From assembly GCA_029215795.1 (NCBI GenBank), contig JARDYH010000007.1:69060763-69124762 (forward strand): a stretch of DNA of 64,000 nt, in the 5' to 3' direction. Position numbers and translations under genes: made by a program. Below, piece by piece: positions 10,696 through 22,854 of this stretch. How positions within the stretch are numbered: the stretch's first letter is position 1; every line of letters starts with the position of its first letter. This DNA comes from Anniella stebbinsi. Its lineage: Eukaryota > Chordata > Lepidosauria > Squamata > Anniellidae. Below the pieces are notes generated by a model that had not been told where the DNA came from, searched no databases, and saw only the letters and a program-made list of their open reading frames with translations.

Positions 10696-12954
10696 CGCTT
10701 CTGCATATGCGTGTGAGGTTGTTACATTTCTAAGATGACACGGGCCATACTTGAGGCCTCTAGGCGGCCATGCTAATAAGAATTCCACAAAAATTATTAC
10801 CCAAAGCTCTACCATAAATACCTGTTGCAATAATCTGTGGCACGTGAATAGCCTGAGAAAGAAAAGGAAAAAAGAGAGCCAACATTTCCCACGTTGCTTT
10901 GTCTATTTCAACTTTTCCTACATGGCCATCTTGAAGCAATTCTTTACTACCCTGACTGGATGTTGGCCCTACTAGCAATTCATCAAGGAAGCTATTACAC
11001 GCTACTAAAGGAGAGAGACAGGGTGCAATGCTGATGGAAGGGCACTCTGTACATGCTCAGAGGGGCTCTTATTTATTACTTGGCATATACTTTTTTTTTT
11101 AAAGAAAAGGATATGACTGAAATTGGGAGGAGTAGTCTACAACAAGTCCAATAATATTCACAACAGATGCTTTCTATTTACAACCCTTGGCTTACTTTGT
11201 CCCCACAAGAGACGGGTAAAGGTTACCAACATTTTAACCATTCCCTGCTCCTGTGTCTTTAACAGTAGCTTGATTAGCACACATAAGCAACGGCTGATGG
11301 TGGTTATCTATGTCCATGCTGTGAAAAGCCTCCCCTGCTAATTTCTGCAGATCAAGCTGCATAAGAGCAGCCCAGGTCATACCCCTCATGATTAGTTGGC
11401 AAACCCACATAGACCAGAGTGTCTCCTCATATTTCTGATATTCAGGCTGTGAGTGCCTTTGCTTCGTAGCCAAAACAGCACCACCCGTGCACGTGAGCAG
11501 GGGAGGGAATGGAGTGGACGGACTCCTGAATAAAGCACTTTGCGCTGCAACATTTCATTTGTACTGGCTCATAATACCCATGCCTTGGTGTGTTGCCCCT
11601 TTCTAACCATAGATAAAACTCCCTCCACCCAGAGCTGCGGACAGAATGAAGGCTCTCTGCTATTCTCTCTCTGCTATTCTCATCTCCTTCCCTCTGCCTC
11701 TTACGAGGAAGTTGTCTGAGCTTTTGGCATCTGTCTACAGTGACGGGATGAAGGGCGGTGAGCTAGGTTAAGAAAACAGCAGCTCTGGGCAAAGACGATG
11801 ATATACGGCAGACCAGAATTTGGAGTCAGGTTTCTTTCCAAACGGACCAGTGCAGCGGCCGTTGATGGATCCTTAGAGGACATGGCCCATTACTGGTAAT
11901 GGAAAGGACTGGATTAATCCAGAAACACTGAAATAGCAACCCAGGATTCCGCCTACCACACATTCACCTTTCTCTACCCTTTTTGAGTTCATATCCACAA
12001 TTAGGAGTCCCCCCTTTTCTTTTTAACTGTAGAACAAAAAAGGGAAGTCATACCTCCGAATGAAAAAAATATATTACAGCTCTGTAAATCCCAGTGCACT
12101 TTGGCACTGTAAAACTAACTCTAGCGCACTTCACAATAGAACCATCAGCACTGCTAGAGTGGTCAAGGATTCTGGTGGAAAACCATAGCTTCTAAGACGG
12201 CCTGCCTAGCTCAACTTCCTGTTTCTCACAGTGGACTATCCAGATGCCTCCGTGAAGGCAGACCTCTCCTGCTTTTGCATCTGGTTTTCAGTGGCAGGCT
12301 GCCTCTGAGCCTGACTAATACCTAGAGGTAGATGCAGACGTTAGCTTGATTTCAGTGGATTAAATTAATTTCTCTGGAGACCGTTCCTCGCTTTCACTCT
12401 GTCTGCAGATGGGGATGGAGCGTGCCGCGGGGTGGGGTGGGAAGGGAAATAGGTTTCCTAGCACCAAATACTTCTGAGCATCATGATATCTCTCAGTACT
12501 TTTTTCAGGCTCGGCATCCACCTTTAAACTCCAAGAAGCGATATGGATGGGGCCCACTTTAATTCCAGCACCCCCCTCTCCATTTATTTTGGGATGCATG
12601 TGTCTCCATCTTTCTCATTCCATCTTCAGGGTGGTCAGCTAGAGACACAAGAAGTTCTGATGAAGCGGGAGGATAGGCAAGCGGTTGAGGCTGGTGGTTC
12701 CGATGTCAGTGGGGTAGTGAATCCACTCCAGGTTTCTAAAGGAGCTATCCAAGGTACTCCAGTGTCAGTGAGGGGGTGCTGATTCTGCTCTAGATTTCAG
12801 TCAGAACCAGGTTTTTTTTTGGCGGGGGGGGGGGGCTCGCAGCGCCCATGCACTGTCGTCAAGACAGCCCCCAGGTGGGGCTCAGAGGAAACCTCCCTAG
12901 CCACTTTGAGAAGAGTCTAGCTTTCAAAGACATGGCCAGCCACAAAGTGAAGAC
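10696..12954. other. Intergenic stretch, mostly unassigned
   Basis: A piece at 12205-12320 (CTTCCTGTTTCTCACAGTGG and following bases) resembles the L3/CR1-type LINE phrase common in this window. No coding exon is recognised. Confidence 0.35.
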
Positions 12955-13025
12955 CATTCAATGGCCTTGGACAAGTCATGGCGTCTTAGCCTCAGTTGTC
13001 TTATCTGTGCAATGGGAATATTAAC
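12955..13025 (+). mobile_element. MIR-like SINE core fragment
   Basis: The order GGACAAGTCATGGCGTCTTA, GCCTCAGTTGTCTTATCTGT, GCAATGGGAA matches the conserved core of amniote MIR elements. It is short and old. Confidence 0.6.
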
Positions 13026-14039
13026 AGCAAGGCGGCGATTCCAAGGTTTCTTGGTTGTTGGTTGTTGTTTTTCCAGTGGAACAATAATTACTTACAATCC
13101 TCCTGTGCCCACTTCTTTATTTCATGCTGAAAGTGACGCTGCTGAAACCAACTTCCAATACATTAATACTTTAATTTAGATCTGTCTCTGAAACACACAA
13201 TAAAGACATTTCATCATACCTTTTTTAAAAATTGAGAAACCATAGTTCTTCATGATTTTCAATCCTGCTTTGTCTGGAAAGTTTAATCTCAATTGACATG
13301 CAGCCAGAGATAAAATTGACACAGCTTGTTCTCAGAAATTGCTTTGTATAGCAAAGTTCAAGTCCTGGAACATGTGAAGGACTTACAGAATATCTCGGAG
13401 TACATAAGAGGATTTCCCCCTCAATATACAGCAACAATAGTAACTTCAGAGGCCTTTTAGAATAGGGTCTCCAGGCAGGTTTGAACCCCGGAAACTTTCT
13501 TTATAGAAAGTAACTCTGCTTGCAGCTGACCTCTTGCAAAGCTTATCTCGATTCTTGGCTTGCAAAAGAGCTCTGTTTTTGATGTGGTAGCTCAGTTCTT
13601 GCAAAGATTACTTCAATGGCAGATAAATCACTTAGTTAAAAAACACTTGCTAGCACTTAAGACTGCACTGACCAGGACAGAAGAAAACAAGAATATTAAA
13701 TACTTTTCCAATGTACGGAGATCTGTTTCCTTTCACCAGTCCCATAACCCCCTTCTTCCAGCAGGCTACTGTGCTCCTCCAATCAGCTGTGAGCAGGATG
13801 TACCTTACTTCTAGGACCCCGTCCAATCAAATTTGGGTCTCACGGGTGTGGCAAAGCCGTGGGCTCCTATTAAGCCAGCCCTATTCCAATTGGAGATTCT
13901 GGGAAGGGCCTGGCCTTCATATCAGGATGAGTGGGGTCATACTGAGATACGCAATTTAAGTTTCCCAGCAATCTCAATGGTAGCTGTTGAATCCGATTCC
14001 CTTCACGTCCTTCATGGGATGAATTCCCAGACGGGCCGT
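13026..14039. other. Intergenic stretch without recognised genes
   Basis: No supported exon or repeat was recognised. Confidence 0.35.
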
Positions 14040-14214
14040 CGTGTTAGTCGATTGCACAAAAGGAAAGAGTCCTGCGGCATCTTAAGGACAAACACATTTA
14101 TTTCGACATGAACTTTTGTGGACCATCGTCTACTGATGAAGTGGACTATAGCCCGCGGAAGCATTTGCCAAAATAAATTTGTTCGTCTTTAAGATGCCAC
14201 CCGACTTATTGTTT
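14040..14214 (+). mobile_element. Penelope-like dispersed repeat with hammerhead-like core
   Basis: The two halves are partly inverted: CATCTTAAGGACAAACACAT with TTTATT on the left, and AAATAAATTTGTTCGTCTTT with AAGATG on the right. Between them, CTGATGA at 14133-14139 is followed by a hairpin-forming GTGGACT/AGCCCGC stem and then GGAAGC at 14157. A hammerhead core would be CTGANGA, stem II, GAAA, so the second box carries a substitution. Penelope-like elements are known to carry hammerhead motifs in their terminal repeats. Membership in that class is inference. Confidence 0.5.
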
Positions 14215-14803
14215 TCATTGGTTGAGAACGGGCAGGGAAAGAGGAGGTAAACCCTGCAAAAGGCGACTGACCCCATACTTAAGATTCCAGCTGTCCCATG
14301 GGGGTGACGAATGTTTGCCCGATAGAAGTTGCAGCCAAGGCCTAATCGTGTTTACTGGACATCAAATCGGGAAAAGAACAAACGTGCCCCCACCCACCCC
14401 AACAAAAGTCCCCAGTCCAACTTGGAAGTTGTACATTCCTTCATCACGCGATAGAAACTTTTTGGCTCCCCCACCGCAGCAGGGCCCGCTAGAAAACGGG
14501 TTGTGTGCGGACAGGAAATTGCTCCGGGCCTTCGTGGGCAGAAGGGGTGTTGAGCTTGCCATGCCTTTTCAAGGGGAGCTCTCTCCTCACTGCGGAGATG
14601 AATGAAATAATAAATAAATAAATAAATAAATAAACTGATTAGCCTCCTGAGACTGAATTTAACCAAGCACGCACAATAGCTCCTCAGCCACCTTGGGAAA
14701 ATACTGGGTAGCCACCCCAGTATAAAGGAACAGTGGGTTAAACCCCCCCAATTATAACAACAATAACAACAACAACAACAACGGTGATCTTTCCCCCCAG
14801 TCC
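14215..14803. other. Intergenic stretch with microsatellites
   Basis: It contains (AAAT)n near 14606-14634 and (AAC)n near 14757-14782. No gene is recognised. Confidence 0.4.
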
Positions 14804-15070
14804 TAGCTGGTTAGCAATCCTACAATAGCTTTGATAAACAACAGGAGAACACCTATTCTGTCCCCATTTATGTTGGCTACCCAGCATTTTCCCATCCTAG
14901 CTAGTCAGCAATCTCGTGATTCTTATGATAAACAACTGTAGAACACCTATTCTGTCCACATTTATGTTGGGTACCCAGCATTTTTCCATCTTAACTAGTC
15001 AGCAATCCTATGATTCCTTTTACAAACAACTGGAGAACACCTATTCTGTTCCCATGTATGCTGGGTACGC
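14804..15070. repeat. 94-bp minisatellite, 2.8 units
   Basis: Units start at 14804, 14898 and 14992, exactly 94 bp apart. Each begins TAGCTGG/TAGCTAG/TAACTAG and contains a shared GAGAACACCTATTCTGT-type block and a GTACCCAGCATTTT-type block. The third unit stops after about 78 bases. Confidence 0.85.
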
Positions 15071-15675
15071 CTGGAGTATACGCTGAGGAAACCCTCCTTC
15101 TAGTCCCCCTCCACACTCTTCCAGCGTCTCTCTTTCCTTTTAAGCCAGGCAGGAAGGTGTTAAAAGGCTCTCTCTCTGGTCCCACATCTTGGCCAGTTTG
15201 CCTCCTTCAGGAAACAGCCGATGCCTTGTCTGAGGGAGTGTGAATGGAGCTGATAGCACGACCCTGAGAGCTGGTTCTTCTTCTGCCTGGGACACAGAGT
15301 TTTCTCTGCGGCAGCAAAGATAACGGTGCATCCTCCCCTGCTGATGGAGTAATCAAGGAACTATAGGTGGGTGCAAGAGGCATTTCGGAAGATTTCCAGG
15401 TCTGATGATAGATTAGAGTGGCCATGTGTTCTCCGTTACAGAAAACAGCCCACTATCTGAAGAGCTGTCAGTGGACAGTCCACTATTTGAAGAGTCCTCT
15501 ATTTGAAGGGTTGCCCAGTCCAAGACCAGTTTAAAGATAAAGAACCCTAAAAAGGGAGTTCAGCAGCACGGCCCGGGAATTGCTCACCAAGAGTTAGCAC
15601 CTGAACAGCAGACTGAGAGGAAGACACACAGTTCACCTGGTCACGGTATTCCCCTCTATGGTGAGAAGTATTGAC
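15071..15675. other. Intergenic stretch
   Basis: No gene or recognised repeat. A small direct repeat around CCACTATCTGAAGAG/CCACTATTTGAAGAG occurs at 15449-15495. Confidence 0.35.
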
Positions 15676-16034
15676 TGGGTTCGCACAACATGCTAACCCA
15701 CACCCAGTGGTTGAGTGTGGGTTGTTGTTGAAACGTGGGTTGTTTGTTGAACCATGGATTAGCAAATTTTCTGAACCCACGACATTTCCCACAGAGTGAC
15801 TTGTTAACCATGCAGCCTGGCTTCTTTTTCCCCAACACACCCCTTTGAGAACCCATGATTTGTCGCTGAGTTGTTTAGGATTGTTTACAGGCCACACTGC
15901 ATGGTTAACAAGCCAGCCTGTAGAAATGTTCTGGGTTCAGACAACACACCAACCCTCGGTTCAACAAACAACCCATTGTTCAACAACAACCACACTCAAC
16001 CACGGAGTATGGCTTAGCATGTTGTGTGAACAGC
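15676..16034. mobile_element. Non-autonomous DNA transposon with long inverted arms
   Basis: The left arm (GTTCGCACAACATGCTAAC at 15679) is the reverse complement of the right arm ending at 16032. A second inverted pair (AGTGTGGGTTGTTGTTGAA against TTCAACAACAACCACACT) follows. An internal inverted pair around TTAACCATGCAGCCTGGC suggests a composite structure. No coding capacity is seen. Confidence 0.6.
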
Positions 16035-16851
16035 CCCATGGTTTTTCCAGTAATTCTTTCTAAATTTGCATCTCTCTATAAATTATGCTGCCTTTTGTCC
16101 TCTTTTTTGGTGACGTGTTTCTGTTTGAGCAGTTCAGAAGTGGCCACCTATGATGAAGAAATCAAGGAACCTGAGATGGGTTCCAAGAGGCATTTCTGCA
16201 CATTTCTAGGTTCCGACACTTACGGGGACTATGGTGGAATCATCTCCTGGCACTGGAAGAGAACAGTTCAGGAAGAGGGGATAAGACTCTTTCAAAACAA
16301 CATTTGTTGTTTCGACAGCCACAACCCTATCAAAGGAGTTTTCTTTGATTCTTTGTATGAATTTCAGCTGATTCACTGATGAAATCTGCATGAAATTGCA
16401 TATGACCGAATAATCATTCTAAAGAGAAAGGGGAAAGCCAGCTTGCTTTGATTTTACATGATACATGCATGGCTGAGGTGGCGCATGCGCTCACCAGGCC
16501 TCAAGATACTAAAGCACGGGTGGTCTTCCAGAGGTTTGGACCTACAACTCCCATCATTCCCCACCACTGGTCACAGACACAGACAAAACCTCTGGAAGGG
16601 CACAGCTTACCCGCTCCTGTGCTAAAGGGAGCTCCTTAAGCATCATGGCAATTCTGGGCTGCCCTGTGGTTGATTTCTCTATAGCTTCTCTTTTTTTCAA
16701 CAACAAACAGTGCAGGCGGATTTCCATGATTCCTGGAGCACCACCTTGTGGTGATCCTTCAGCATTGTAGCTGCATTGGGGAATATGTTTCATAATCTGT
16801 GTTTCAGGATTTTCTCCCCCCCCCCCCCCTTCTCTGCAACCAAAGAAAAGG
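16035..16851. other. Intergenic stretch
   Basis: A fragment near 16545 contains ACCTACAACTCCCATCATTC, a phrase of the palindromic MITE family. Otherwise unassigned. Confidence 0.35.
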
Positions 16852-17158
16852 TAGGGTGACCATATGGAAAGGAGGACATGGCTTCTTTACCTTTAACAGT
16901 TGTACAGAAAAGGGAATATCAGCAGGTGCCGTTTGTAGGCACGCAGTGAAATCCCCTCTTCATCGCAACAGTTCAAGCTGCAGGAGCCCTGCCTAGCGCG
17001 ACCAGATACAAAAGAAGGCAGGGCTCCTGCAGCTTGAACTGTTGCGATGAAGAGGGGATTTCACTGCGTGCCTCCAAACGGCACCTGCTGAAATTCCCTT
17101 TTCTATACAACTGTTAAAGGTAAAGGAGCCCTGTCCTCCTTTCCACATGGTCACCCTA
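16852..17158. mobile_element. Palindromic hAT-like element, copy D
   Basis: This 307-bp foldback element has TAGGGTGACCATATGG ends. Flanking octamers AGAAAAGG and GAAAAAGG agree at six of eight positions, consistent with a decayed duplication. Confidence 0.75.
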
Positions 17159-17480
17159 GAAAAAGGGGAGTCTAACTTTGTTCTTAAAGAAAACCAGCAG
17201 TTCCTAACGAATATCTGCATTTGCAGATATTTGAGATGCAAATGTATATATTTGCATATCTGAATGGATGACAATGCACGGGGCCTGAATTGAGCACAGC
17301 AAAAAGCACTTCACCAATGGAAAATACATTAAAAAACTGCATTTTCACCATCCTCAAGGCCTAGGAGCCCAAAGCACTTGCTAGGACTCCCACCTGGCAA
17401 ACCTGGTTTGCAGTGTACAAACAAGAGTTTGAGAATGTGGGAGGGCTTCATGGCCAAATCAGCGTTCTTCAATCAGATAC
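17159..17480. other. Spacer between two palindromic elements
   Basis: No gene. A small inverted ATATTTGCAGATA-type motif occurs near 17210-17245. Confidence 0.4.
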
Positions 17481-17800
17481 TAGGGTGACCATATGGAAAG
17501 GAGGACAGGGCTCCTATATCTTCAACAGTTGCATAGAAAAGGGGATTTCCGCAGGTGTCATTTGTAGGCATGCAGCATCTGGTGAAATTCCCTCTTCGTC
17601 ACAACAGCTAAAACTGCAGGAGCTACATTAGAGTGACCAGATACAAAAGAGGGCAGGGCTCCTGCAGCTTTAAATGTTGTGAAGAAGAGGGGATTTCACT
17701 AGGTGCTGTATGCATACAAATGACACCTGCTGAAATTCCCTTTTCTACGCAACTGTTAAAGATACAGAAGCCCTGTCCTCCTTTTCATATGGTCGCCTTA
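17481..17800. mobile_element. Palindromic hAT-like element, copy E
   Basis: This 320-bp foldback copy starts with TAGGGTGACCATATGG. The right end reads the complement of TAAGGCGACCATATG and is diverged. No clear target duplication remains. Confidence 0.7.
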
Positions 17801-18235
17801 TTACAAGGCCCATCATTCCTAGCCTCTGGAATTCATTCCTGCTTGGAAGCCACACTCTCTGCTCTAGAAACATTTCTGCACCTGGGCTCACCTAGGATTT
17901 TGATTCCACGCTAAATTTGCTGCCTCTTTCCAGGGCAGGGAACGTAAATCAAACCCTGCTTCAAATGTTGGCCTGAAACCAAGGCTAGCTTGTGTCTCCG
18001 AAAGGGAAAAGCATCACGCTCGACAGAACAGTCACTTGCAATCCCTCAAGAAATGGGACCGTCACGGTGATGAATCATTTCCCAAGGGATGCACCGGCAA
18101 ATAATTTCTGAGCATGCCTGTGGGGAGCCGGCTCCGACCGGCGTCTTCATCTTTCGCTGGATCACGGCTAAACTATTTCCTCCCCTCGGAAATAGCAAAC
18201 ACATGGATGGAACAACTTTCAAGCCCATCTTGGGC
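17801..18235. other. Intergenic stretch
   Basis: No recognised exon or repeat. Confidence 0.35.
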
Positions 18236-18366
18236 TCTAGAGCAGCCTTCCCCAACCCGGCGCCCTCCAGATGTGTTGGGCTGCAACTCCCATCATTGGC
18301 TGGGAATGATGGGAGTTGCGGTCCAACACATCTGGAGGGGGCCAGGTTGGGGAAGGCTGCTCTAGA
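18236..18366. mobile_element. 131-bp palindromic MITE
   Basis: It is an almost perfect palindrome from TCTAGAGCAGCC to GGCTGCTCTAGA. The arms contain CCAGATGTGTTGGGCTGCAA and CTCCCATCAT. Related full or partial copies occur at 59213-59336 and 60096-60222, with fragments near 5650, 25230, 30370, 49150, 50920, 51020, 51730, 58350 and 59560. Confidence 0.8.
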
Positions 18367-18495
18367 AACTTCATTGGAATTCATTCGCAGTTCGTTTCCT
18401 CCTAAAAGACCAAGCTCGAGATAGCGTGACTTTGCCTTGCTGGAAAAGATAATGCTCTGGGGAAACTCCTTGTAGTGGTCAGTTGTGCTGTTGCT
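18367..18495. other. Short spacer
   Basis: Nothing recognised. Confidence 0.4.
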
Positions 18496-18640
18496 AGGGT
18501 GACCAACTGTGCCGAAAAGGGGGATTTTGGCAGGCCCTGCTGGAGCAAGAAAAGCCGCACCTGCCAAAAACTCCCTTTTCTGCACTGCTATAAAAAGCCA
18601 CGGGAGAGCACCGTCTCCCCCACCTCTGATCATCCTAGCA
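18496..18640. mobile_element. Diverged or truncated hAT-like palindromic element
   Basis: It starts TAGGGTGACCAACTGTG and contains an inverted pair AAAAGGGGGATTTTGGCAGG against CCTGCCAAAAACTCCCTTTT. The distal end is not identifiable. Confidence 0.5.
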
Positions 18641-19377
18641 GAGGCAGAGCAGCGGAACCAAGGCTTTCGCCACCCCCTTTCCGTCTTTTGCTGGCTCAGG
18701 CCTGGATCTCGAGCCAAAATGTTAAAGTACTTGAGGTCAAGAAAACAAGCGCTGTCCTACCGACGCTCTGGGGCCTTGTTAAGGATACGAAACAGCAGCT
18801 GAGGGCCATATTCGCTGGCGCGCTGGAGCCTGGGTTATCCGGGGGCACTTAGGGGGTGGGCCGTGGTGTGTGCGTTTCTTTCCACATGGCTGGACTATCC
18901 TGCCTGCCTTCTGCCCCTCCTGCTTCGGCCCCTTTGAAGGCTTCAGCCACACAAGGGAAAATGCCATTGCCAACACAGCCGGTGCGGTTGGTGCGGCAGC
19001 TGTCGGCATCTGGTTCCAGATGTTTTCTCCTCGGCGGCTGCGGTTGCGCAGAACAGAGCTCCTCCTGGAGCGGCCAACGGGCACACCCTGGCGTGTTTCC
19101 TGCGACAGCAAAGACCTTGCTCCGGGGGAAACTTGGGAGACGCCCTGCAGAAGGCCGCTTTGGGGATCGGGAACAAATCTATCCCAGAGATAGCGGGGAG
19201 GGCGGTATCAAGCCACACTTTGGCCCCATGGCTGCTCCTGCGTTTAGGGATGGCATACCCCATTTGCTACTTCTACTAAACGCCCTTTGAAACTCCACTC
19301 TCCCGAGGACCCCTAGAGAGGAGGACTAGGCCGTTTCCACAATCCTTGCTTTTTGACCTTTTGAGGTTTTCAGAAAA
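18641..19377. other. GC-rich intergenic block
   Basis: 18850-19210 is CpG-richer than its surroundings and has open frames on both strands. None has a recognisable domain or an exon-like boundary set. It could be a small CpG island or old repeat. Confidence 0.3.
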
Positions 19378-19600
19378 GAGGAAGCTGCCTTACTGCCAAG
19401 TCAGATTCCTTGGCCTCCTAGCCTCACGTTGTCTCCTCTAAGGGGCAGCACTCTCTGGGGCAGTTTAAGCAGAGAGGGATCTTTCCCCTTCACCTGTTCC
19501 CTCACCCTTTGAACTGGAAATGCCAGGGACTGAAGCTGGAATTGTGTGTGCAAAGTAGGTGCTCTGATACCGAGCCACGGCCCTTTCCCACAGCTCAAAG
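19378..19600 (-). mobile_element. tRNA-derived squamate SINE
   Basis: The minus strand reads a tRNA-like head (GGGCCGTGGCTCGGTATCAG, with B-box region CTTCAGTCCCTGGCA) and then a body ending in the complement of GAAGCTGCCTTACTGCCAAG. A second copy lies at 38420-38672. Confidence 0.65.
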
Positions 19601-22062
19601 ATTGTGTTCCACCCAAAATTGAGGGGCTTGCCATCCTTCAGCCTCCCCGCTCCCCAGCTTTTAGAAATGGAATATGTGATGGTGTGGGGAAGGTGAGGAA
19701 AGCAGCATCTTGTCTCCAGGTGGCAATGCATAAACATCAATTCCCCCCCCCCCCCACGCCAAGCAAGAACACCCTGCCAGCTGGTGACGTTCATCCTAAA
19801 CTACAGCTTAGCATTCTTTAAAATTCTTTCATTTCTTAAACTCAAAAACCCACTTTCTATTTCAATCAGGGTCGAACAGATGCGGCAATTGTCCAAGCTA
19901 GAAACTGGTAGAAAGAGAAGTGTCTGCACAGATCCTTAGCTGTAACCTCTCTTTAAAAAGAAGTTTCTAGTCCCTAAGGCTGCAAAGACAGAACTTGCAA
20001 TGCCTGGCTATGCAATGGACTCTCAGGAGGCTTACAGGGGCTCCAGACGTGGCTGGTGCAGGATTCCCAAGGCCAAGAACATTTCAAGCTCTGTCTCTTC
20101 TCCTACAAGTGCGTTTAATTTGTGTACATCATACAAATTGTAACATTCTAGGATTAAAACTAGGGTTAGAAGCTGGTGAAAGATAACCCTAGATAGCACT
20201 GGAAGCAGGGAAGGGAGATTTACAGGGGGAAGTGAAGGAGGGAGCGTCTGGGATCGCTAGATTGGCAGCCTTTATATGTCTGTGCTGGGCCATTTTTCGT
20301 CTACTTTTTCCTTGTATTCTTTGCAGCCAAGGAAGAGTGCCTACAAGGCATCATTTCCAAGATAAACCTTTAAGATGCCATCAGCGGCTGAGAGACGGCC
20401 CACACCTAACGGCCTGCGCTGCATAAGGAGAAATCATCGCAACGTGCATTCCTGAAGCATGACCACCCGCTAACTTAGCCGAAAAGAATTTCCTGCTCTT
20501 CAAATACGAAGAGAAAGGCCGGCATCATGGACGAGGCAGTGATTTTAATCCCCGGATGGTTTTGGTTTGAAGTGCTGGAGGCAGGCATCCATGAAACGGA
20601 GAATACCTAAGTCCCGGCTTCCATCTCCCAAAAACCTATAGCCAGATGTCGGCAAATGCCACATCCCTGTAGGATTACTGTGCAAGCTTAGAATTTAGAC
20701 CAGGCATGGGATTTAGAATACTGGCATTGCATAGGCACCAACAACCCTCCTCCAACGCATTATCTTGAGCTGCGAAAGCTCTTCAGCGCAGCTTAAGCGG
20801 GTGTTGCAATGAAATTAACCTACTATGTTTTGTCAATGTGGGACGACACCAAAGAGAAAACACCAGCTAACTCCCCCCGCCCCGGGCCATTCCTTTGCAC
20901 ACAGTCAGGATGATCCTGCCATTATGTAAACCCTACAGTGCGGCCACATCTGGAATACCGTATACAGGTCTAGCTCAATGCATCACCGAATATCAGGAGG
21001 GGAGGGTGAATTTAGGGTGGGGGGGGAATGCACTTGGCAGTAGCCAATACTGCTGCTGTGCTCTCGTGCAATACGTGGTGCCAGCGGAACCCGCCGCTCG
21101 TGTAACAGAAAGCTAGTGGTTCTAAAAGTGACCACAGAAACAAGTGGAAACGCTTGGTTCCAGATCGGGAGAGGTCAGCCGAGTAAACTCCGTTGAGTTA
21201 TCCTTTTCTGGAAAGAAGTGTTTCCTCTTGTTCTGAGTTGCTTTCTGAACTGCTGGCAGCGGGGTCATGCCAGCACATGGGCAGGCTTGGATACTGCCCA
21301 CAGTTAAAGGAGATACTATGGAGCTTTACTAAGGGTTTCTTCAGACACGGGTGGGGGAAATCACGTTCCCCTTCCGTCGCTTTGCCTCGTGCTTCTGTCC
21401 TACAATTGGGACGAGCTGCTTCCTCTTCCTTCACACGCTGAAGAAAGGGGAAGTAAGCAAAGGTCATGGGCCCCCGTTGAAGTGGCCGCTTTGATATCGC
21501 TGCTTTCCCTGCACAGAGCAGGAAATGGTGGTACGTTTCGCCTCAGGAGGAAAAATCGGGTTTTCTGGTTTTTTGGTTTTTTAATGGGAAAATGGCCAGA
21601 AGGGGCAGGAGAGGCACGCAGAAGGCAGACAGTGTCATGAAAAGGACCCACAAAAATCCGCGAGTGCCCAGCAATGAACGTGTTATAAAACGCTGGTCTG
21701 ATAATCCTCTAAAATTATGAGTGACGCGGAAAAAAACGATATATGGAATTTGCTTTTGTTTTTCGTAATGCTACAGCTACCTAAATTGACTGGTAGGATG
21801 TTTAGGGCTGAAAAAAGGAATTAACTTCGGACAATATGTAATTAACACCATAACGGCTAAAAAACCTGGGCTTGTCTTCACGAAACCTGAATTTTGTGCC
21901 TACTGCACAATTCTGCAATCCTTCCGCATCCCCACACAATTGCGATACGTACACACAGCCCTGGCTGTAAACTGTTACCCTAAACCCTGGTAAGAAGTAA
22001 CAAGAGGAAGAAGCAGCAGTAGCAGGTTTGGCTTTTGTTTTTAACTGAAACACCCATATGAA
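19601..22062. other. Intergenic stretch downstream of CLPTM1
   Basis: No supported coding exon, RNA gene or clear repeat. A C-run lies near 19745. Confidence 0.35.
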
Positions 22063-22068
22063 TTTATT
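22063..22068 (-). terminator. CLPTM1: CLPTM1 poly(A) signal
   Basis: The minus strand reads AATAAA. It lies about 470 bases beyond the CLPTM1 stop codon, a normal 3'UTR length, and is the first canonical hexamer seen there. Confidence 0.6.
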
Positions 22069-22537
22069 AAATCCGGAGTCTGTATCAGGATGTAATGATG
22101 AGAAACGGTATTCCTTTGTTTCATTTTGTTCTGATAATCAGCTCTCTTTATGAAACGGAGACACAACTTGGGAGGAAAACTCCTTAATAACAATGTCCTA
22201 AATACCCGCACAATGGAATGGAGGTCACAATGATTACTGGGTTGAGTTTTGCGTTAAACAGAGATTTACGGAGCAGTGAGTGGGGGAGAGGTTTCTCTCC
22301 CATGGATACAACATGTCACATTGAACTTCACCAACATTTCACGCAGTCTCTCGCGCCCCATCCCAACGACCCCCGGGCCCCCGTCCTGCCCCCACAAGTT
22401 TACCGGAATAGAAAATAAAAAGCTTTGGACCCTGGAGGGCCGAAGCGACTCTGCCCCCCACCCATTCGCTTCCTGTCCGTTATCCGTCAGTGAGAGTGTC
22501 AAGTTAGGGATTTTAAAAAAATAACAGTTAGAGCAGG
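22069..22537 (-). other. CLPTM1: CLPTM1 3'UTR
   Basis: This is the sequence between the stop codon and the predicted poly(A) signal. No other feature is seen in it. Confidence 0.55.
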
Positions 22538-22854
22538 TTAATCTTTCTTCTTCTCCTCTGCCGTTTTCAACGGGAGTGTTTCAGGGGCGCCGTCCAGCCC
22601 GCCCGCCGAGCTGGCCGCAGGAGCACCGCCAGCTACTTGCTCTGTCACTGATGCAGGAGCTCCGTTGGCCGGGCCCTCCGTTATCGCCCTGGGGGCACCG
22701 CTGGCCGGCCCAGCGGGAGAACCGTCCTGCTGAACGGCGCTCTGCGTCGTCTTCCGAGACCCCTGGTCCTCCCCGCTGATCCCGAACTCGTTGACGCGGC
22801 TCGGATCCACTCGGTAGATCCACCGCTGGTAGAGGTAAATGAAGAAGACGACAT
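22538..22854 (-). CDS. CLPTM1: CLPTM1 exon 14 (last)
   Basis: Residues 572-676 and the TAA stop. It encodes DVVFFIYLYQRWIYRVDPSR and VNEFG, the conserved end of the membrane domain. A tail rich in Ala, Pro and Gly follows, ending in the conserved KKKD. The tail is where vertebrate orthologs differ most. Confidence 0.95.

Noticed and set aside
18046..18717. 223-codon minus-strand open frame
   Set aside because: It spans a palindromic MITE and a hAT-like fragment. No recognisable protein motif and no splice support.
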